Shown here one piece after another: positions 22,850 through 33,310 of a stretch of 64,000 nt of DNA. How positions within the stretch are numbered: position 1 is the first letter of the stretch; the number at the start of each line of letters is the position of its first letter. Origin of the DNA: Panonychus citri (lineage: Eukaryota; Arthropoda; Arachnida; Trombidiformes; Tetranychidae); assembly GCF_014898815.1 (NCBI RefSeq), contig NW_026515544.1, forward strand, positions 124,001 to 188,000, written 5' to 3'. Made by a program: the position numbers and the translations under genes. The notes under the pieces are model-generated. The model searched no databases. It was not told the origin of the DNA and worked only from the letters and a program-made list of their open reading frames with translations.

Positions 22850-25800
22850 AAAGATGATTTCGTCGAACCTTGTTAAGAGAAACAGTTTCGGTAACAGGTG
22901 AAGCTAATTTCTTTTTAGAGAAATTATCTTTTATTTCACTTTCAGTTGTTGAGATAACTGAACAGAGAGATGATGAAAGATGTTGACCTGAAGTTGAAGG
23001 TACACACAATTCTTCATTGGTAGAAGGTACACAAACTAAAGATTTTACTCTTCTAGGAGTACTCATGATGATGATTATTAATCTTTTAAAAAGATTCACT
23101 AAAATAATCAATTGGAGATTTTTGAAACAAATTAATTTTCTTAGAAGGAAATTAAAATAATTAAGTGTCACGAATGATTGCTCAAAAGAAACTGACTTTT
23201 TCTTTTGTTCCCTTTGACCATTTAATATATGGTTGATTAAAGGGGGAAGAATCAAAGGGGTATCGTCACTAATAGGTGAGATAAGAACATAAAAAGAATA
23301 AGCTTGAGAATCTTTAATTAGTTCTTGACGCCTTTGTCTAGTTAACACTTGATTAGAGTTGACCGATGATAATAAATTTTGTTTGTTACTTATTATCTCT
23401 TTATCGGCAGTTAATTTTTTGTTTAATTTAATTGGATTAAAATCAACATTTACTTTTGATTTTAACTCTTCTTCATCGAATTTATCTTGAGATAATTTAT
23501 CTTTTGATTTGCTTTTTAGAATATCAAAATCATCTTCATCTTTTTGATTATTTTCTGACTCATTTTCTTTTTCATGATCAGATTCATAATCTGGTTCATC
23601 CCTGATTTTATGCTTAATTTCCACTGGGAAAGATTCTGGTTCAAGCCAATGTGAAGAATCAACGTCGAAATATTCAGATTTGATTCTGAGCAATTTATTT
23701 GACAATTCACCTTTGTAAGGTTTTGTATTGCTAACATTAACTTTGAAACAATCAAAATCTTCTGGATCCATAAGTAACAATGCACCTTTATAATTGGAAA
23801 TTACCAAAAAAGGTCCTTGATATTTGGGTCTCAACTTTTTGCTAATTTCTGCATTTGTGGAAACATCTTTGAGCCAAACGAAATCGCCAGGGGAATAAGG
23901 TGAAGGTTTAGAAATTTCTCTAATTCGATGAATTTGGTAATTTTGTTGAGCCAACAATCTAGCATGAGCTAGTTTTCTCGCCTGATCCAAGGTGAATGGA
24001 ATTGAAATTTCTAATTCCAAATGATTATCAATTGGGTTCCTTGGTAATTGTCCATAGACAAGAAAGTGAGGGCTGAATCTTGTTATTTTGTGAACCGTCG
24101 AGTTGATGGCTTTGATTGAAAGAGGTAAAGCTTGAGTTAACCCTTTCAGGCCGTTCTGTTCAACGTAAGTTCGCAATCTCTCAGCTATTGTTCTATTAGC
24201 TCTCTCTACGACGCCTTGTGATTGAGGGTGGTAAGAGGTTGAGATTGAATGTTTGATTCCCCATTCCTTTAGGAATTCGGAAAATTGTTCGCTCATGAAA
24301 TTTGATCCTTGGTCAGTTTGAATGACTTTAGGATAAGTGTGAGTCGTGAAAAATTCAACTAGAAATTTTTCAACTGTTGAAGTTTTTTGGTTTAACGTCA
24401 TTTTGGCGTAAACGAATCGAGATAAAACGTCTACAAGGACAAGAATATATTTGATCTTACCCTTTATGTTGATTGGACCCTGTACATCAAGTTCCATTCT
24501 CTCAAAGATTTTCTTGGGAATTGGCTTGGGATGAGGATCAACGAATTGACGGTTTAAAGGTTTCGATTTAGCACAAACTTCACAATTCTCACATAACTTT
24601 TTGATTTGGTCGAACATATATTTACACCAAAATCTTTGTGCGATTTGCAAATATGTTTTTTCTGTTGCAAAGTGACCTCCTAAGGGAGTTGAATGAAAGT
24701 CTTCAAATATTTCCTTGAGGAGTGTAGGGTCAATTATGACTCTTGAATTTTCAGGATTTGCTGAATTAATTCTATATAATAGATTATGTCGGATACGATA
24801 TCTATTTAGAATTGATGAACATTTTCTTTGAATCAATTCTTTGATTTTTTGGCATTCAGGATCTTGTTCTTGGAATCTCAAAATTCTTTCTTTCCATGAA
24901 GGTTTAAGATGAAGTGGATTTCCAGCAATAAAAGCAAAATCAGGAGGATCCTCTAATTTGAATAGAGTTTTAAATGGTTCCTCTAGGCCAAAGTTTATTA
25001 TATTGAATCCTAGTTCATAATCATCATTTTCGGGAACGAGATAATCAACGGTTAAGAGTCTATCAATGTACTCTTCTTCAGGATCGATTACATCTTTGTC
25101 ATTCCATTGAGATTGGTATCTCGAAAAGCAATCTGGTCCATGGGTGATTCCTTTCTTGTAAATTACTTTATAGTTGAAAGTACCTAACATTATCGCCCAC
25201 CTTTGTAATCTTGCATTTTTAAAGTTAACTTTAGGCAAGGTACAAAGCGCATGGTGGTCCGTTTCCACGAGGAATTCAGTGCCTTCTAAATAATGTTCAT
25301 ATTTTTTGACACCAACGAAAATAGCTAATAGCTCTTTTTCGGAGACGGAGTAATGTCTTTGATGCTTGAGCAACTTTTGACTGTAGAAAGAAACAGGTAA
25401 CCAGTCTTGAATTTCTTCCAAGGGTGTTGAAAGATTGAAAGAAGGAGATTTATCATCTTCTTGTAAAAGTATTCCACCTACGGCGATGTCTGAAGCATCG
25501 ACAGTTATTTTTCGTCGTAGTTTGGGATTAAAGTGAACCAACATTGTTGTTTCAATTAATGATTTTTTCAATGTATCGAGTGCTTTGCGATCTTCTTTGA
25601 GAAGGCAAAATTTTCTCTCTTTAGAGACTAACCGGTAAAGTGGGGCAGCGAGCATTGAAAAGTTCTTGATGTACCTTGAGAAATAATTATAACAACCAAG
25701 GATGGACTGTAATTCCTTAACATTCTTTGGATAAGGTAATTCTCTCAGTGCATTAACTTTCTTGGGATCAGGTTTGATTCCATCACCATTTACAATATGT

Positions 25801-27494
25801 CCCAATAACAAAATTTCGGTATAACCGAAAGAACATTTTTCTGTTTTTACCTTTAGGTTAAATTTTCTGAATCTAGTCAATACATTTCTAGTGTTTTTTA
25901 ATAATTCGGGCCAAGTTTTTCCTATCACTGGGATGTCATCAAAATATCCTAAGCAGTGATCATAATGGAGGCCATCCAGAACTTTATGAATTAATGTCTG
26001 GAAAATGAAGGGAGCTCCTGAGAGACCCATGGGCAACCGTTTGTACTGGTATTTTCCTTCAGGTACAACGAATACGGTTTTGCCTCTTTCTTCCAAGGGA
26101 AGTTCAATTTGGTGGTATCCCTGGAAGAGATCAAACATATTGAAATATTTTGCTCCTCTAACAGCTTCGAAGTAATCTTCAATTCGAGGCATGGGAAATT
26201 TGGGAACTTTTGAGATTCGGTTTAACGCTCGAAAATCGGTTACCAATCGGCTAGAGCCGTCTGATCTTGGTACCAGAAGAGCTGGTGAACCTCCATCAGC
26301 AGTCGACGGTTCAATTATATCAGCGTCTAAAAGGTCTTTAATTGTTTTATTAAAGGCTTTTCTTTTTTCAATAGAACACTGATAAGGCCTTTGATATGGT
26401 ATTGTTTGTTCTCCAATGTCAATTTCGACGGGGCAAATAGAAGAAGGTACGAAACCTAAATCGGTTCGATGCTGACTAAATACGTCCTTGAATTCTTGGA
26501 CTAGTTCAAGCAATTGATTTTGTTGATGAACAGTAAGGTTTTGTTCATTCTTGATCTTACTTTTCGAGAAAATCTCCAAGTAGATGAATTTCTTTGGTTT
26601 GACGATCGGAACTATCTCATCTAATAAGAGTGCGTTCAGGATCATTACAGTTTTGTAAGCTCTAATCTCTCGAGGTTCGCAAGCTTCAATAAGAGAAAAG
26701 TTTCTCTCAGATTTGGGGATATCTTCGAGGATATGAACGTTAGCTGTTGGTCTCATGTTCACTGTTGATTTCAATAGATCTTCAGTTTCTGAACATGTAC
26801 AAAATCTAAAATTAAATTCGGGTCTGTGAAAAGGTCCTTTAGGGTATTCTCGTGCGGAGATTTCATACGAGGCACCATCGGAATCAATGACCAAATAGAA
26901 AAGATGTAAGAATACATTTCCTATTAAGAGAATTGGTTCGAAATCTTTAGCAATTTGTATCTTAAGTAGTCGAACGTGATCCATGTCAGGATGTTTAATT
27001 GCAGCATAGGCAAATCCAATTGCTTCGATGTTGGCAGCGATACCCTTAATCGGTTTACGACAATGAACGATATCGACTCCAAGTCGTTTGGCAACATCAT
27101 AATCCATGACTGAAATAGTCGCACCTGTATCCAGGAGAACACGATATTTTTTGATAAATTCTCTTTTGGGTGAGAAACAGTTGAATTGCACCAATGCAAT
27201 ATATTCCAGATTTATTCCATCCAATTGAGTTAAAGTTGGAATTTCGTCAACTTCATTCTTTGGAAAATTTCCGAGAGTCCAGGCAAACTGTTGCGGTTGA
27301 CATGCTTCAGGCATAGTAGGTAATTTCTCCACTGGATAAAGTGACCGTTTGAACAGTTGCTGTCTCTTCTGAAGATTTTCCCTTTTCAGGAGGACTGGAA
27401 GTTCGTGATCGACAATTTTCCTCGGTGTGACCGAATCGATGGCATTTTGCATCTTATCGTGGGTCTTGTTTTTGAGGATTACTTGAATCATCAC
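22827..27494 (-). CDS. pol: Element A pol polyprotein (PR-RT-RNase H-IN plus charged tail)
   Basis: 1555 codons without interruption. Protease: VLLDTGATISVMD with DTGA at 122-125. Reverse transcriptase (about 360-640): YFDD box 517-520. RNase H (about 660-790): TVDAS Asp666 and TDHHAL. Integrase: zinc-binding HHCC (H-x4-H ... C-x2-C, about 934-976) and catalytic D1003, D1061, E1097 with D-x35-E spacing. After integrase a charged, Lys/Asp/Glu-rich region (about 1290-1370) and a 180-residue unrecognised extension bring the frame over the ORF3 start. The initiating codon is uncertain because the usual Gypsy strategy is frameshift from gag; this frame is +1 relative to the gag ORF. It supplies reverse transcription and integration for element A. 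Confidence 0.95.
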   Translation of the reverse strand: MMIQVILKNKTHDKMQNAIDSVTPRKIVDHELPVLLKRENLQKRQQLFKRSLYPVEKLPTMPEACQPQQFAWTLGNFPKNEVDEIPTLTQLDGINLEYIALVQFNCFSPKREFIKKYRVLLDTGATISVMDYDVAKRLGVDIVHCRKPIKGIAANIEAIGFAYAAIKHPDMDHVRLLKIQIAKDFEPILLIGNVFLHLFYLVIDSDGASYEISAREYPKGPFHRPEFNFRFCTCSETEDLLKSTVNMRPTANVHILEDIPKSERNFSLIEACEPREIRAYKTVMILNALLLDEIVPIVKPKKFIYLEIFSKSKIKNEQNLTVHQQNQLLELVQEFKDVFSQHRTDLGFVPSSICPVEIDIGEQTIPYQRPYQCSIEKRKAFNKTIKDLLDADIIEPSTADGGSPALLVPRSDGSSRLVTDFRALNRISKVPKFPMPRIEDYFEAVRGAKYFNMFDLFQGYHQIELPLEERGKTVFVVPEGKYQYKRLPMGLSGAPFIFQTLIHKVLDGLHYDHCLGYFDDIPVIGKTWPELLKNTRNVLTRFRKFNLKVKTEKCSFGYTEILLLGHIVNGDGIKPDPKKVNALRELPYPKNVKELQSILGCYNYFSRYIKNFSMLAAPLYRLVSKERKFCLLKEDRKALDTLKKSLIETTMLVHFNPKLRRKITVDASDIAVGGILLQEDDKSPSFNLSTPLEEIQDWLPVSFYSQKLLKHQRHYSVSEKELLAIFVGVKKYEHYLEGTEFLVETDHHALCTLPKVNFKNARLQRWAIMLGTFNYKVIYKKGITHGPDCFSRYQSQWNDKDVIDPEEEYIDRLLTVDYLVPENDDYELGFNIINFGLEEPFKTLFKLEDPPDFAFIAGNPLHLKPSWKERILRFQEQDPECQKIKELIQRKCSSILNRYRIRHNLLYRINSANPENSRVIIDPTLLKEIFEDFHSTPLGGHFATEKTYLQIAQRFWCKYMFDQIKKLCENCEVCAKSKPLNRQFVDPHPKPIPKKIFERMELDVQGPINIKGKIKYILVLVDVLSRFVYAKMTLNQKTSTVEKFLVEFFTTHTYPKVIQTDQGSNFMSEQFSEFLKEWGIKHSISTSYHPQSQGVVERANRTIAERLRTYVEQNGLKGLTQALPLSIKAINSTVHKITRFSPHFLVYGQLPRNPIDNHLELEISIPFTLDQARKLAHARLLAQQNYQIHRIREISKPSPYSPGDFVWLKDVSTNAEISKKLRPKYQGPFLVISNYKGALLLMDPEDFDCFKVNVSNTKPYKGELSNKLLRIKSEYFDVDSSHWLEPESFPVEIKHKIRDEPDYESDHEKENESENNQKDEDDFDILKSKSKDKLSQDKFDEEELKSKVNVDFNPIKLNKKLTADKEIISNKQNLLSSVNSNQVLTRQRRQELIKDSQAYSFYVLISPISDDTPLILPPLINHILNGQREQKKKSVSFEQSFVTLNYFNFLLRKLICFKNLQLIILVNLFKRLIIIIMSTPRRVKSLVCVPSTNEELCVPSTSGQHLSSSLCSVISTTESEIKDNFSKKKLASPVTETVSLNKVRRNHLYGKDQLQ

Positions 27495-27537
27495 TTTTAG
27501 GTGAAGTGGAACATTAGGTTTAGAACCTTTTGTTTGT
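27412..27537 (-). pseudogene. Broken nucleocapsid/gag tail of element A
   Basis: Between the gag stop and the pol frame, Gag-like peptide signal jumps between reading frames: SKPNVPLHLK in the pol frame, SDDSSNPQKQDP in the gag frame, then CHRFGHTEENC (C-x4-H-x4-C) in the gag frame. The two leading cysteine codons of a CCHC knuckle (27449..27451 and 27442..27444) are out of frame with each other. Each jump falls at a run of four or five A. These could be real decay or homopolymer sequence error. Confidence 0.6.
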
Positions 27538-28617
27538 TCACTTTATTTTGTTCAATTGAAGCTTCTTTTTCTTTTGCTTCAACGTATCTCCGTAGAGAAC
27601 ATCATGAACTTGTTCAAGGTTATGGTTTGCACCACGAAGAAGAACTTCAGTTCTAGCATCAGGGGCTAAATGAGTTAATACTTCATGCAAAAAGACACGA
27701 TCAGTTATATCACCACCAAGTGATTTAAGAACTTTATCTTTTAAGTCTGATAACCATGCGGAAGGAGGCACATCATACTTATAAGTACAACCTTCGAGTT
27801 CGTAAAATGCACTCATTCTCATAGAGGGAGAATCAAGTTTTTCTTGTAATTTAGACAAGAATTCTTGATAATTGTTAATATTTTTATCAAGAGTTTCTGC
27901 AAGACAAAGCATTTCATGCGCTAAACCTTTTCGGAAGCATCTAAGTCTCACGTCATCGGACACATTTTCTTGTGATAACCGAGATTTGGTTTTGTTGAAC
28001 CAACTCAACATATCTTCACCACGATGAAACTCTGGGACCTCTGGGTCACGTTTCATCGCAGCAGCGATTCGTTCACCAAAAGCAAGGAGTTCACCAGGTT
28101 GTAAAGATGGTTGTGATGGTGGAATATTAGGCTCAAGCCTATCATCACCATCGATGAGGGTTGATTCGGAGTCGTAAAATTCAGCTCCATTTTCAATTAA
28201 AATGGTTTTGATCTTATTAAATGTACTCAATGGTAGGTTAATAGATCTAATTTCGTGAAGAGGAAATTGAACCAATTCATCTATGTCTCTTCCAAGACGT
28301 AAGATGATTATTTGTATTTCGTTTTCGGTTAGTCCTTTTACACGACAATCTTGAATCCATGAGGGAATCTCTAAAGAGGTAACGTCCCCAAGGGTTAATT
28401 GTTCAATTTCTGAGTTAGAAATTTCAGTACCATCAACCATGAAGTTGGTTTTAATGGCTTCAAGTAGCTTTTTAGTTAATAAGCTTGGTATTGTTTTCTT
28501 GACTTTCCATTGAGATAGAATTTGCATTATCTCAGAATGTGCAAGGTCAGAAATACAAGTACACATTTTTCTGGTGTGTGCTCTAGTACTCATACGTGAT
28601 GATGTACTGAAGGACAC
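27538..28617 (-). CDS. gag: Element A gag (capsid region; zinc knuckle lost to frame breaks)
   Basis: 359 codons starting just downstream of the primer-binding site. A low-similarity N-terminus is followed by a capsid-like stretch (about 180-345; VPEFHRGEDMLSWFNKTKSR and downstream helices) and a basic end KKKKLQLNKIK. There is no zinc knuckle inside the ORF. A recognisable CHRFGHTEENC half-knuckle lies about 95 bp further on (27412..27444) in the gag frame but beyond stop codons. The capsid would assemble the particle that carries element A RNA. Confidence 0.85.
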   Translation of the reverse strand: MSFSTSSRMSTRAHTRKMCTCISDLAHSEIMQILSQWKVKKTIPSLLTKKLLEAIKTNFMVDGTEISNSEIEQLTLGDVTSLEIPSWIQDCRVKGLTENEIQIIILRLGRDIDELVQFPLHEIRSINLPLSTFNKIKTILIENGAEFYDSESTLIDGDDRLEPNIPPSQPSLQPGELLAFGERIAAAMKRDPEVPEFHRGEDMLSWFNKTKSRLSQENVSDDVRLRCFRKGLAHEMLCLAETLDKNINNYQEFLSKLQEKLDSPSMRMSAFYELEGCTYKYDVPPSAWLSDLKDKVLKSLGGDITDRVFLHEVLTHLAPDARTEVLLRGANHNLEQVHDVLYGDTLKQKKKKLQLNKIK

Positions 28618-28632
28618 AAGTTTGTTTCACCA

Positions 28633-28650
28633 ATCCTGCCTGGGTCGCCA
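28633..28650 (-). promoter_or_regulatory. tRNA primer-binding site of element A
   Basis: Minus-strand TGGCGACCCAGGCAGGAT begins two bases after the 5' LTR. The TGG start matches a tRNA CCA end; I did not assign the tRNA. Confidence 0.75.
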
Positions 28651-28652
28651 AG

Positions 28653-29467
28653 TGAAAGTTTATTTTGGTTAATTGTTGATCGATTCCGTTAGGAAGAGGT
28701 TGACAAGGTACACAGGAAATAGCTTGAGCTAATCACAAGATAACACTAGTCAGGTTGTTGGTCGTTAAGACCTGGATTAATTATTTCACGGAGTGATGAT
28801 AATTAAGGTTAATTAATTAATTAACCTCAGAAGATTGCAGAGTAGCCTTTCGCGTATCTACTCATACAAGTTCGTACAGGATTGATGAAAACCCTTGTAG
28901 TTATCTACAAAATTACGTAGAAGTACCAGAGGTAAGAAAGTCGAGAGACTTGTTTAATTGTTATAACAATTAAGACTTAGACACGATAGTGAACTTAATT
29001 GAAATTAACTTTATTAAAAAGGGGGAGACAAAATTTAATTGAAAGAACTTGATTAATTAGCAAGTTAATTGTTCAATAATAATTTTCATCTAAAGATGAT
29101 TAAGACGTTAATCAGTATTTATACTGAATTAAAATGGGGATATAAACAAAGTAATTTGGGGGAAACACTAATCTGGTTAGAACCAACTTTTTCATATAAA
29201 AATGGAGTCATTTTAACCGTTTTGGTCACTTATTAAAAGTGTTACCAAGTGGTGACTTATCAGTTATCTCCATAGAGATAAGATTAATTGTTTCTAAAAT
29301 GAATCATTGTTTAAATGTTGTTCATAATCATTTTGATTGTTTCTAGACAATCAAATTAACTGATTAAATTTGGATTACAATGATAAGAAAATAAAAATGA
29401 TAAAATGTATTCTTAAGAATAAATGAAATTTGAATCAAGAATAGAGAGTCAGGATTTCTACCTTACA
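28653..29467 (-). repeat. 5' LTR of Gypsy element A
   Basis: 815 bp, the upstream copy on the minus strand, TGTAAGG...CTTTCA. It should contain the element promoter. It is followed by the second TAAT duplication (29468..29471) on the outer side. Confidence 0.95.
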
Positions 29468-29471
29468 TAAT

Positions 29472-31860
29472 TGCGATCTCAAATTCTAAATATATCAAAA
29501 CATTCAATTTCATTGAGTAATCAATCTTTACTTTTTTCCTTATTTACACTTTGATTATTATTACCAAACATTTAAACATATTCGTAGTTATCATTAGTTG
29601 GACACATTTAAGTTTATCCAATTTTATCAAACATCACAAACTAAATCAAGTTATTCAGAAAAAGTGTCAAAATGCCTTTATTTTTCCCTGACACGATGAA
29701 ATATAAATAATAATCTTAATTGTTGTAGTTAATAAAATGAAGAAACTATTGGCAAGTTTAAAATTCAAATATTTAATGCTATTTGCTTCTTGGATTTTGA
29801 TTCAATTTAGTTAAAAATGATTAAGATTTTCTTAAAATAATTCAAGTGTAGTTATACAGGTGAAAAATGGTATTACTTTCCTAATTAAACTGAAAATTGT
29901 TGAAGAAAAAGGGAAAATAGTTAATTAAGACTTTTTCAATCGACTTGGACGAAGTTTTCGGCTGTGAACTTATCGAAAAAAAGTTCTAAAACTATTGAGA
30001 CTAGTGGTTTCTATAGATTTGTAGCCTATTCCACTGATATTCTCGCTTTTTTCTGTTTTTTTTAAAGAAAAATTCTTATTCGTACAAATACTTGAATCTT
30101 TATGAAAGTTTATTCATAGTTTTTCCTTTGTTCCGATTTTCATCATGAATCTAATGTGATTCAGGGAGTTGATGGCGATAATCTTTAAATAGATATGAAT
30201 AATAAGGAAGCCATCATGGTAATAGATAAGAGCTCTTGAAATAAATTGAACTCTTCTGCTCTCATTTTGAATAATACTCAAGATTAACATTGAGCACAAA
30301 GTCAATGGTTATTATCGGTTTGAATTTTCTTCAGCTTCTGCTAAATGAAAATTGATAATTAATTCATTAGTTTATTGCAATCTATTGAAAACCTATTAAG
30401 TAAATGTAATCATGAACCCAGAAGATTATAAGACTTCAACAATTAAATTGAATAAAATGATTGGTCAAGGACTAAAAGTTTCTCAGAAGTGACAATGTAA
30501 TTAAATAAATGTCAGTTTTAATTACAATTAACGGGATCTGATTGTTAGTTAGAGACTGGAAACTTAATGAGCCTAATCAAGATCAATTAGAGTAATTAAC
30601 TTTATTTTCACTCACTAATTGGAATGAAATTTGCCTCAAGCTTTTGCAAAAAGTTGCATTCAGTTTTCTGACCAGCCATCCATTCAATATCAGAAATAAT
30701 CAACTAATTATGGATGAGATTCCATGGATTCAGATATTTATTTGGTGTTGAACAATTTCATGAGTTAACACTCCAACCAGAAGCAAATATAAACCAACAA
30801 TCAAAGATCTGTTCACATTAGATTAGCATTGATCTGACACTTTCAACAATCAATTGATAAATTATTGATTAAAACCATTGGTTAACTTATTTTCTGCAGG
30901 TGAATTAAAATGGATGTTAAATCTTGTTCAATTTCACCTTTACCGATCATGAATCCATTTCCAGATAACATTTATCTTCAGTTGAAAGGCTTTTATTGAT
31001 GAAAAAATTTTCAATCAAAAGTTTATATTCACAATCAAATAATCAAACTAAATAATTCAAAACAAAATCAAAATAAATATCTGACATGAAACAATCACTA
31101 AGATCATTTGAAATTGAAAGTTATGGGAAAAAACTTCATTTTCAAATCATCCTCTATTTCTAGAAGAGGTAACATCAATTAGAGTGATTGAAATCATGAA
31201 AAAAACTATCGTATAAAAGATTTGATTACTTATCAATCCTCTCAATATGATGAACACTGACTTAACAACCGTTTATTTATCACGATAGTTTTAATTTTCT
31301 GTTGCAATAAGCTAAATGACTTGAGACTCCGTTCTAATATCTATCAAATCAAATCCATCAATTTCCATGCATCATAAGTTCATAACATCAACATGGTGAT
31401 GAATACAAGGTGTTTCTTGTAAAAATATCAAAAATAAAATCTTATGAATTTACTAGTCAATGGCAATTATTAACGGAAAATGTGAACCATCAACCAGCCT
31501 CCACCCACTCCGAAGTCGTTTCTAACCAATCCATAAAATTCCAACGTTAGTATTACAAAAAGTCGGATAGTGTTCTCGGTGTCCGAAGTATCTACCGGCA
31601 CTAAGACTTCAACAAATGGATGGAAGAAACTTTCGAAATTAACACTTATTACTAAATTAGAGTGAGGTTTTTCATTTGTTCCATGACAAATTGTTCAATA
31701 ATTATTGATATTGCATTTAAAGTTAATTACAGATTTTACTCTATGATAATCATGTTAGTAACTTTTTTGTCAATCAATTCAACGAAATGACTAACAAAAA
31801 ACAAAGCATTCATAATAGTAGTAAAGAATACGGATGATGCACCCGGAAACTGGATTTTCT
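29472..31860. other. AT-rich region without a supported gene
   Basis: Continuation of the intron or intergenic DNA interrupted by element A. No credible coding. Fragments resembling the inverted-repeat element (TCCGAAGT, CTACCGG words) occur at about 31497..31525 and 31579..31610. Confidence 0.55.
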
Positions 31861-33310
31861 CCCGAAAGTGGGAGAAACTGAGCAAGTGGTGGAGAGATAC
31901 CTGTGGAACTTCAACAGTGGGTGAAGTAGCCTGGGCATCATCCGGTGGGAACAATTTTCACCCGTTTTGGGTGGAATTTTTGCTTAATAAAGTACCTATT
32001 AACCGGAAGTTCCGGGAGAAAGAATTAAACTGTATTTTCAACGGGTTTTTGAATAAAAGGGAAGTGATGAAAGGTTAGAAAGACAGTTATGATGGTTCTT
32101 TTGCTTACGTTGGTGATTATTGTGGTTGTATTAGTTCTTTTATTGTTTCGGGTGTTTTATTTTGATAATTTAAAGTATGGAAATGTTACCCTTGCCTAAG
32201 TATGAAATTGTGAATATTGTTTCATTATGGAATATAGATCCGGTTGTTATAAATGTGGACAAAACTAAAAGACGGAAGAGGTTTAATGCTGAAGTTGTAC
32301 GTAGGAAAGAAGGAGCTTGGTTTTTGCATCTGGTAAAGTAACAGCAACGGGTTTTACTGATGTATCAACAGCAGAGCTGTCTTACAAGAAGTATATCCGA
32401 AAGAATGGTATCATTTTCAGGTTGTGTAATATAATCAAATACAGATCATTAATTATACTTTTAATACGAAAATTATGATTGATACTGATGCGGATACAAC
32501 TTATGAACCGGAAATCTATCCTGCAGTTTACATAAAGATAAATAAGGTAACTTTGATTTATTATACGACTGGATCGTTGATTATAACTGGTGCTAAAGAC
32601 CAAGAACAAATTGAAACCTGGGTCATTATGGTTGCTGATAGTGACTTAATTAAGCAGCAGATCCTCTTAACCGATTCCAGAATCAGAGATATTGGTGGTG
32701 TTTGTGAGTCTACCATGGACCAGGCCGAGGACATTTCCCGAAGACAAAAGACCATGCATTTGCGGTGCTTTGAGTATCTGACCTCAATTCGAGAGAATAT
32801 TATCGCTCGGATCGACTCTACTTTTGAGAGCCAAAAGTTTGACCTGTAAGGGCTTCGGGAAGCTAAGCTAAGCTTTTTGATCGAGCAAATGATTACTTGC
32901 TCGAAGAAATAAATTGTTTAGCAGGTCACCCTAATATTTAAATCCTTTGCAATGATTGAAAATTTCAAATATTAATTTGCATAATTGCAACATTTTCAAA
33001 TTAAAAATTTAACCACAAAAAAAAGAACAAATTTTTCATTGCAATAATATGTATTCACTGCAACATGCAAAAGAATAAAAAATCACAAGGTTTTCTAACA
33101 TTAAAACAGTTAATAAAAATTAATCATTCGGTAAAAAAGAAAGAAAAAAACTTCACTTTAATCCGGAGAAAATAACGAAAAATTCACCTAAATCGGGTAA
33201 AAATTGTTCCCACCGGATGATGCACACGGAAACTACTTCCACCCACTGTCCGAAGTTCCCACCGGAAGTCTTGGTTTCACCAACTTTGATCAGTTTCTCC
33301 CACTTTTGGT
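31861..33310. mobile_element. Inverted-repeat element carrying a TBP-like gene (copy 1, decayed)
   Basis: About 1.45 kb with imperfect terminal inverted repeats: 31861..31982 on the left matches the reverse complement of 33178..33310 on the right. Examples are AGTGGGAGAAACTG at the outer ends and GCATCATCCGGTGGGAACAA further in. The outer limits and a target duplication could not be fixed. The interior holds a TBP-like reading frame. Interior blocks (TTTTGAATAAAAG, AGACAGTTAT, TTTTGCTTACGTT) recur in the element at 58132..58940, which shows one family. There is no transposase, so it is either non-autonomous or of a type I do not recognise. Confidence 0.75.
32177..32941 (+). pseudogene. TBP-like protein inside inverted-repeat element, frame-broken
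   Basis: Successive frames read a two-repeat TATA-binding-protein fold. Frame one from ATG 32177 gives YEIVNIVSLWNID and RKRFNAEVVRRKE, which align with the first TBP repeat (QNIVSTVNLG, PKRFAAVIMRIRE). After a break at the T5 run 32321..32325 come FASGKVTATG and a KKYIRK helix. After another near 32430 come TYEPEIYPAVYIKINK and GSLIITGAKDQEQIE, equivalent to the second repeat (YEPELFPG, SGKVVLTGAK). The ORF 32475..32849 (124 codons) covers this second repeat and a helical C-terminal region. A last break leads to a tail ending LAGHPNI and stop at 32939. Breaks mean this copy is probably dead unless introns explain some of them. A 36-codon hydrophobic ORF (32089..32199) overlaps the start. Confidence 0.75.

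Larger units (their letters stand above)
18995..29467 (-). mobile_element. Complete Ty3/Gypsy LTR retrotransposon with extra ORF3 (element A)
   Basis: A 10,473-bp element on the minus strand: 5' LTR 29467..28653, primer-binding site, gag, pol (PR-RT-RNaseH-IN order, so Gypsy type), a third long ORF where errantiviruses have env, a short polypurine tract, then the 3' LTR 19818..18995. It is flanked by a 4-bp TAAT duplication. The LTRs show no substitutions by eye over about 810 bp, only six small indels (G-runs, a GGTT unit, one A, one TC), which implies recent insertion. Pol and ORF3 are intact while gag and the gag-pol junction carry frame breaks at A-runs. It lies inside the upstream intron of the RRHSS gene in sense orientation. 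Confidence 0.96.

Noticed and set aside
32089..32199. 36-codon hydrophobic ORF before the TBP-like start
   Set aside because: Looks like a membrane segment, but copy 2 does not conserve the frame, so chance or intronic sequence is more likely.
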